From positions 665 to 7,700 of the forward strand of contig DJFP01000168.1 of the NCBI GenBank assembly GCA_002432565.1: 7,036 bases of DNA, written 5' to 3'. Below, piece by piece: positions 6,587-7,036 of this stretch. Each line of letters opens with the position of its first letter. Position 1 is the first letter of the stretch. This stretch comes from Flavobacteriales bacterium UBA5869. Lineage in GTDB: Bacteria > Bacteroidota > Bacteroidia > Flavobacteriales_D > Crocinitomicaceae. The position numbers and the translations under genes were made by a program. Below the pieces are notes generated by a model that did not search any database, had not been told where the DNA came from, and saw only the letters and a list, made by a program, of their open reading frames with translations.

Positions 6587-6606
6587 TTCCCTCTTTGGAG
6601 AGGGAA
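6587..6606. repeat. Small perfect hairpin between convergent genes
   Basis: Arms 6587-6594 and 6599-6606 are perfectly complementary (8 bp) with a TTGG loop. The hairpin lies 31 bases after the dusB stop and 38 bases beyond the end of the convergent minus-strand gene. No T tract follows on either strand, so it is not a classic intrinsic terminator. A purine-rich GAGGGAGAGG run (6608-6617) follows and repeats part of the right arm. It may be a remnant of a dispersed intergenic repeat that helps end transcription; that is inference. Confidence 0.45.
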
Positions 6607-6644
6607 TGAGGGAGAGGAAAGACTAAAATATTACAAGAAGTTTA

Positions 6645-6986
6645 TTATTGCACTTTATACGTATACTTCACGCGTACATGTTCAAAAGCCGCGTAGCGTG
6701 TTCCGGCAGTAAATTTCAATTTCTTTGCGGCATTTTCGGCTTTCATCCTCGACGGTGTTGATTTGATTGTCGATTGCTCACCAATTATCTTCGTTCCGGT
6801 TACAATGCCTTCTCTATTCACAGCCAGTTCTACTACAACGGTTCCTTCTGCAGCGGATGAAATGGTGAAATTCTCTGTGGTAGTCAGTAGTTTTCGACCT
6901 GAATCAACGAGTGTTCCTGTAAGTACTTGTGAGTCAGCCTGGGAGTAGCTTAAAATTGCAATTGCTAGTAGAAGAAGTTTTTTCAT
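6645..6986 (-). CDS. Small exported TonB C-terminal-like protein
   Basis: The 113-residue product has a clear signal peptide (MKKLLLLAIAILSYSQADS, probable cleavage before Gln at 20). The mature part is only about 94 residues. From about residue 45 it resembles the TonB C-terminal fold: EGTVVVELAVNREGIVTGTKII (47-68), a helix MKAENAAKKLKF (81-92), and a last strand VRVKYTYKV (104-112). Compared with energy-transducing TonB it lacks the proline-rich spacer and a retained membrane anchor, so it cannot act as a standard TonB. It is more likely a periplasmic binding or adaptor protein of unknown role. It converges on dusB, and its own promoter appears to lie just upstream. Assignment to the TonB superfamily is from pattern only. 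Confidence 0.78.
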   Translation of the reverse strand: MKKLLLLAIAILSYSQADSQVLTGTLVDSGRKLLTTTENFTISSAAEGTVVVELAVNREGIVTGTKIIGEQSTIKSTPSRMKAENAAKKLKFTAGTRYAAFEHVRVKYTYKVQ

Positions 6987-6990
6987 TGTC

Positions 6991-6998
6991 CAAGTTTA
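6991..6998 (-). promoter_or_regulatory. Possible -7 box (TAAACTTG) for the small TonB-like gene
   Basis: On the minus strand TAAACTTG matches TAnnTTTG at all but one fixed position (C for T). It ends 4 bases before the ATG at 6986, much like the spacing at dusB. A TTG at 7014-7012 on the same strand is closer than the normal -33 spacing, so the upstream element is unclear. Confidence 0.4.
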
Positions 6999-7036
6999 AG
7001 AAATTTCTGCCCAATTTGGTTTATCCTGAAGTCTTT

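Overview
The window looks like ordinary chromosomal DNA from a member of the Bacteroidota, most likely Flavobacteriales and plausibly a Crocinitomicaceae/Fluviicola-like organism. Four things point there: TAnnTTTG-type promoter boxes sit just upstream of start codons, no Shine-Dalgarno sequences are visible, one gene carries a type IX secretion (T9SS) C-terminal sorting domain, and the first gene belongs to DUF4846, a family I know mainly from Bacteroidetes. The genus-level guess is an inference.

Layout. (1) 1-336: the 3' end of a DUF4846-type gene cut by the window edge. (2) 338-443: a strong 30-bp imperfect inverted repeat, followed by a TATCTTTG promoter box. (3) 484-3491: a probable three-gene + strand operon. 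It holds methionine aminopeptidase (map); a six-helix membrane protein of unknown function whose start overlaps the map stop by 8 nt; and, 25 nt further on, an exported protein that joins a TonB-C-terminal-like domain to a von Willebrand factor A (VWA) domain. (4) 3492-3518: a perfect palindrome that probably terminates transcription from both sides. (5) 5469-3535, minus strand: a secreted FG-GAP/VCBS repeat protein with seven Asp-rich calcium-binding motifs, a SprB-repeat-like segment and a T9SS tail. (6) 5470-5553: a divergent promoter region. (7) 5554-6555: a DusB-type tRNA-dihydrouridine synthase with almost no 5' leader. (8) 6556-6644: a short gap holding a small hairpin. (9) 6986-6645, minus strand: a small exported TonB-C-terminal-like protein.

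How the genes work together: map and dusB are housekeeping functions (N-terminal protein maturation and tRNA modification). The rest is typical Bacteroidota envelope and secretion material. I see no mobile element gene, CRISPR array, tRNA, rRNA or defence locus. The least ordinary items are the TonB_C-VWA fusion protein and its unknown membrane neighbour behind map, the 338-443 inverted-repeat element, and the (near-)leaderless promoter-to-start spacing at dusB and at the last minus-strand gene. I do not see convincing evidence for a wholly new system. No stretch longer than about 130 bases lacks a gene.
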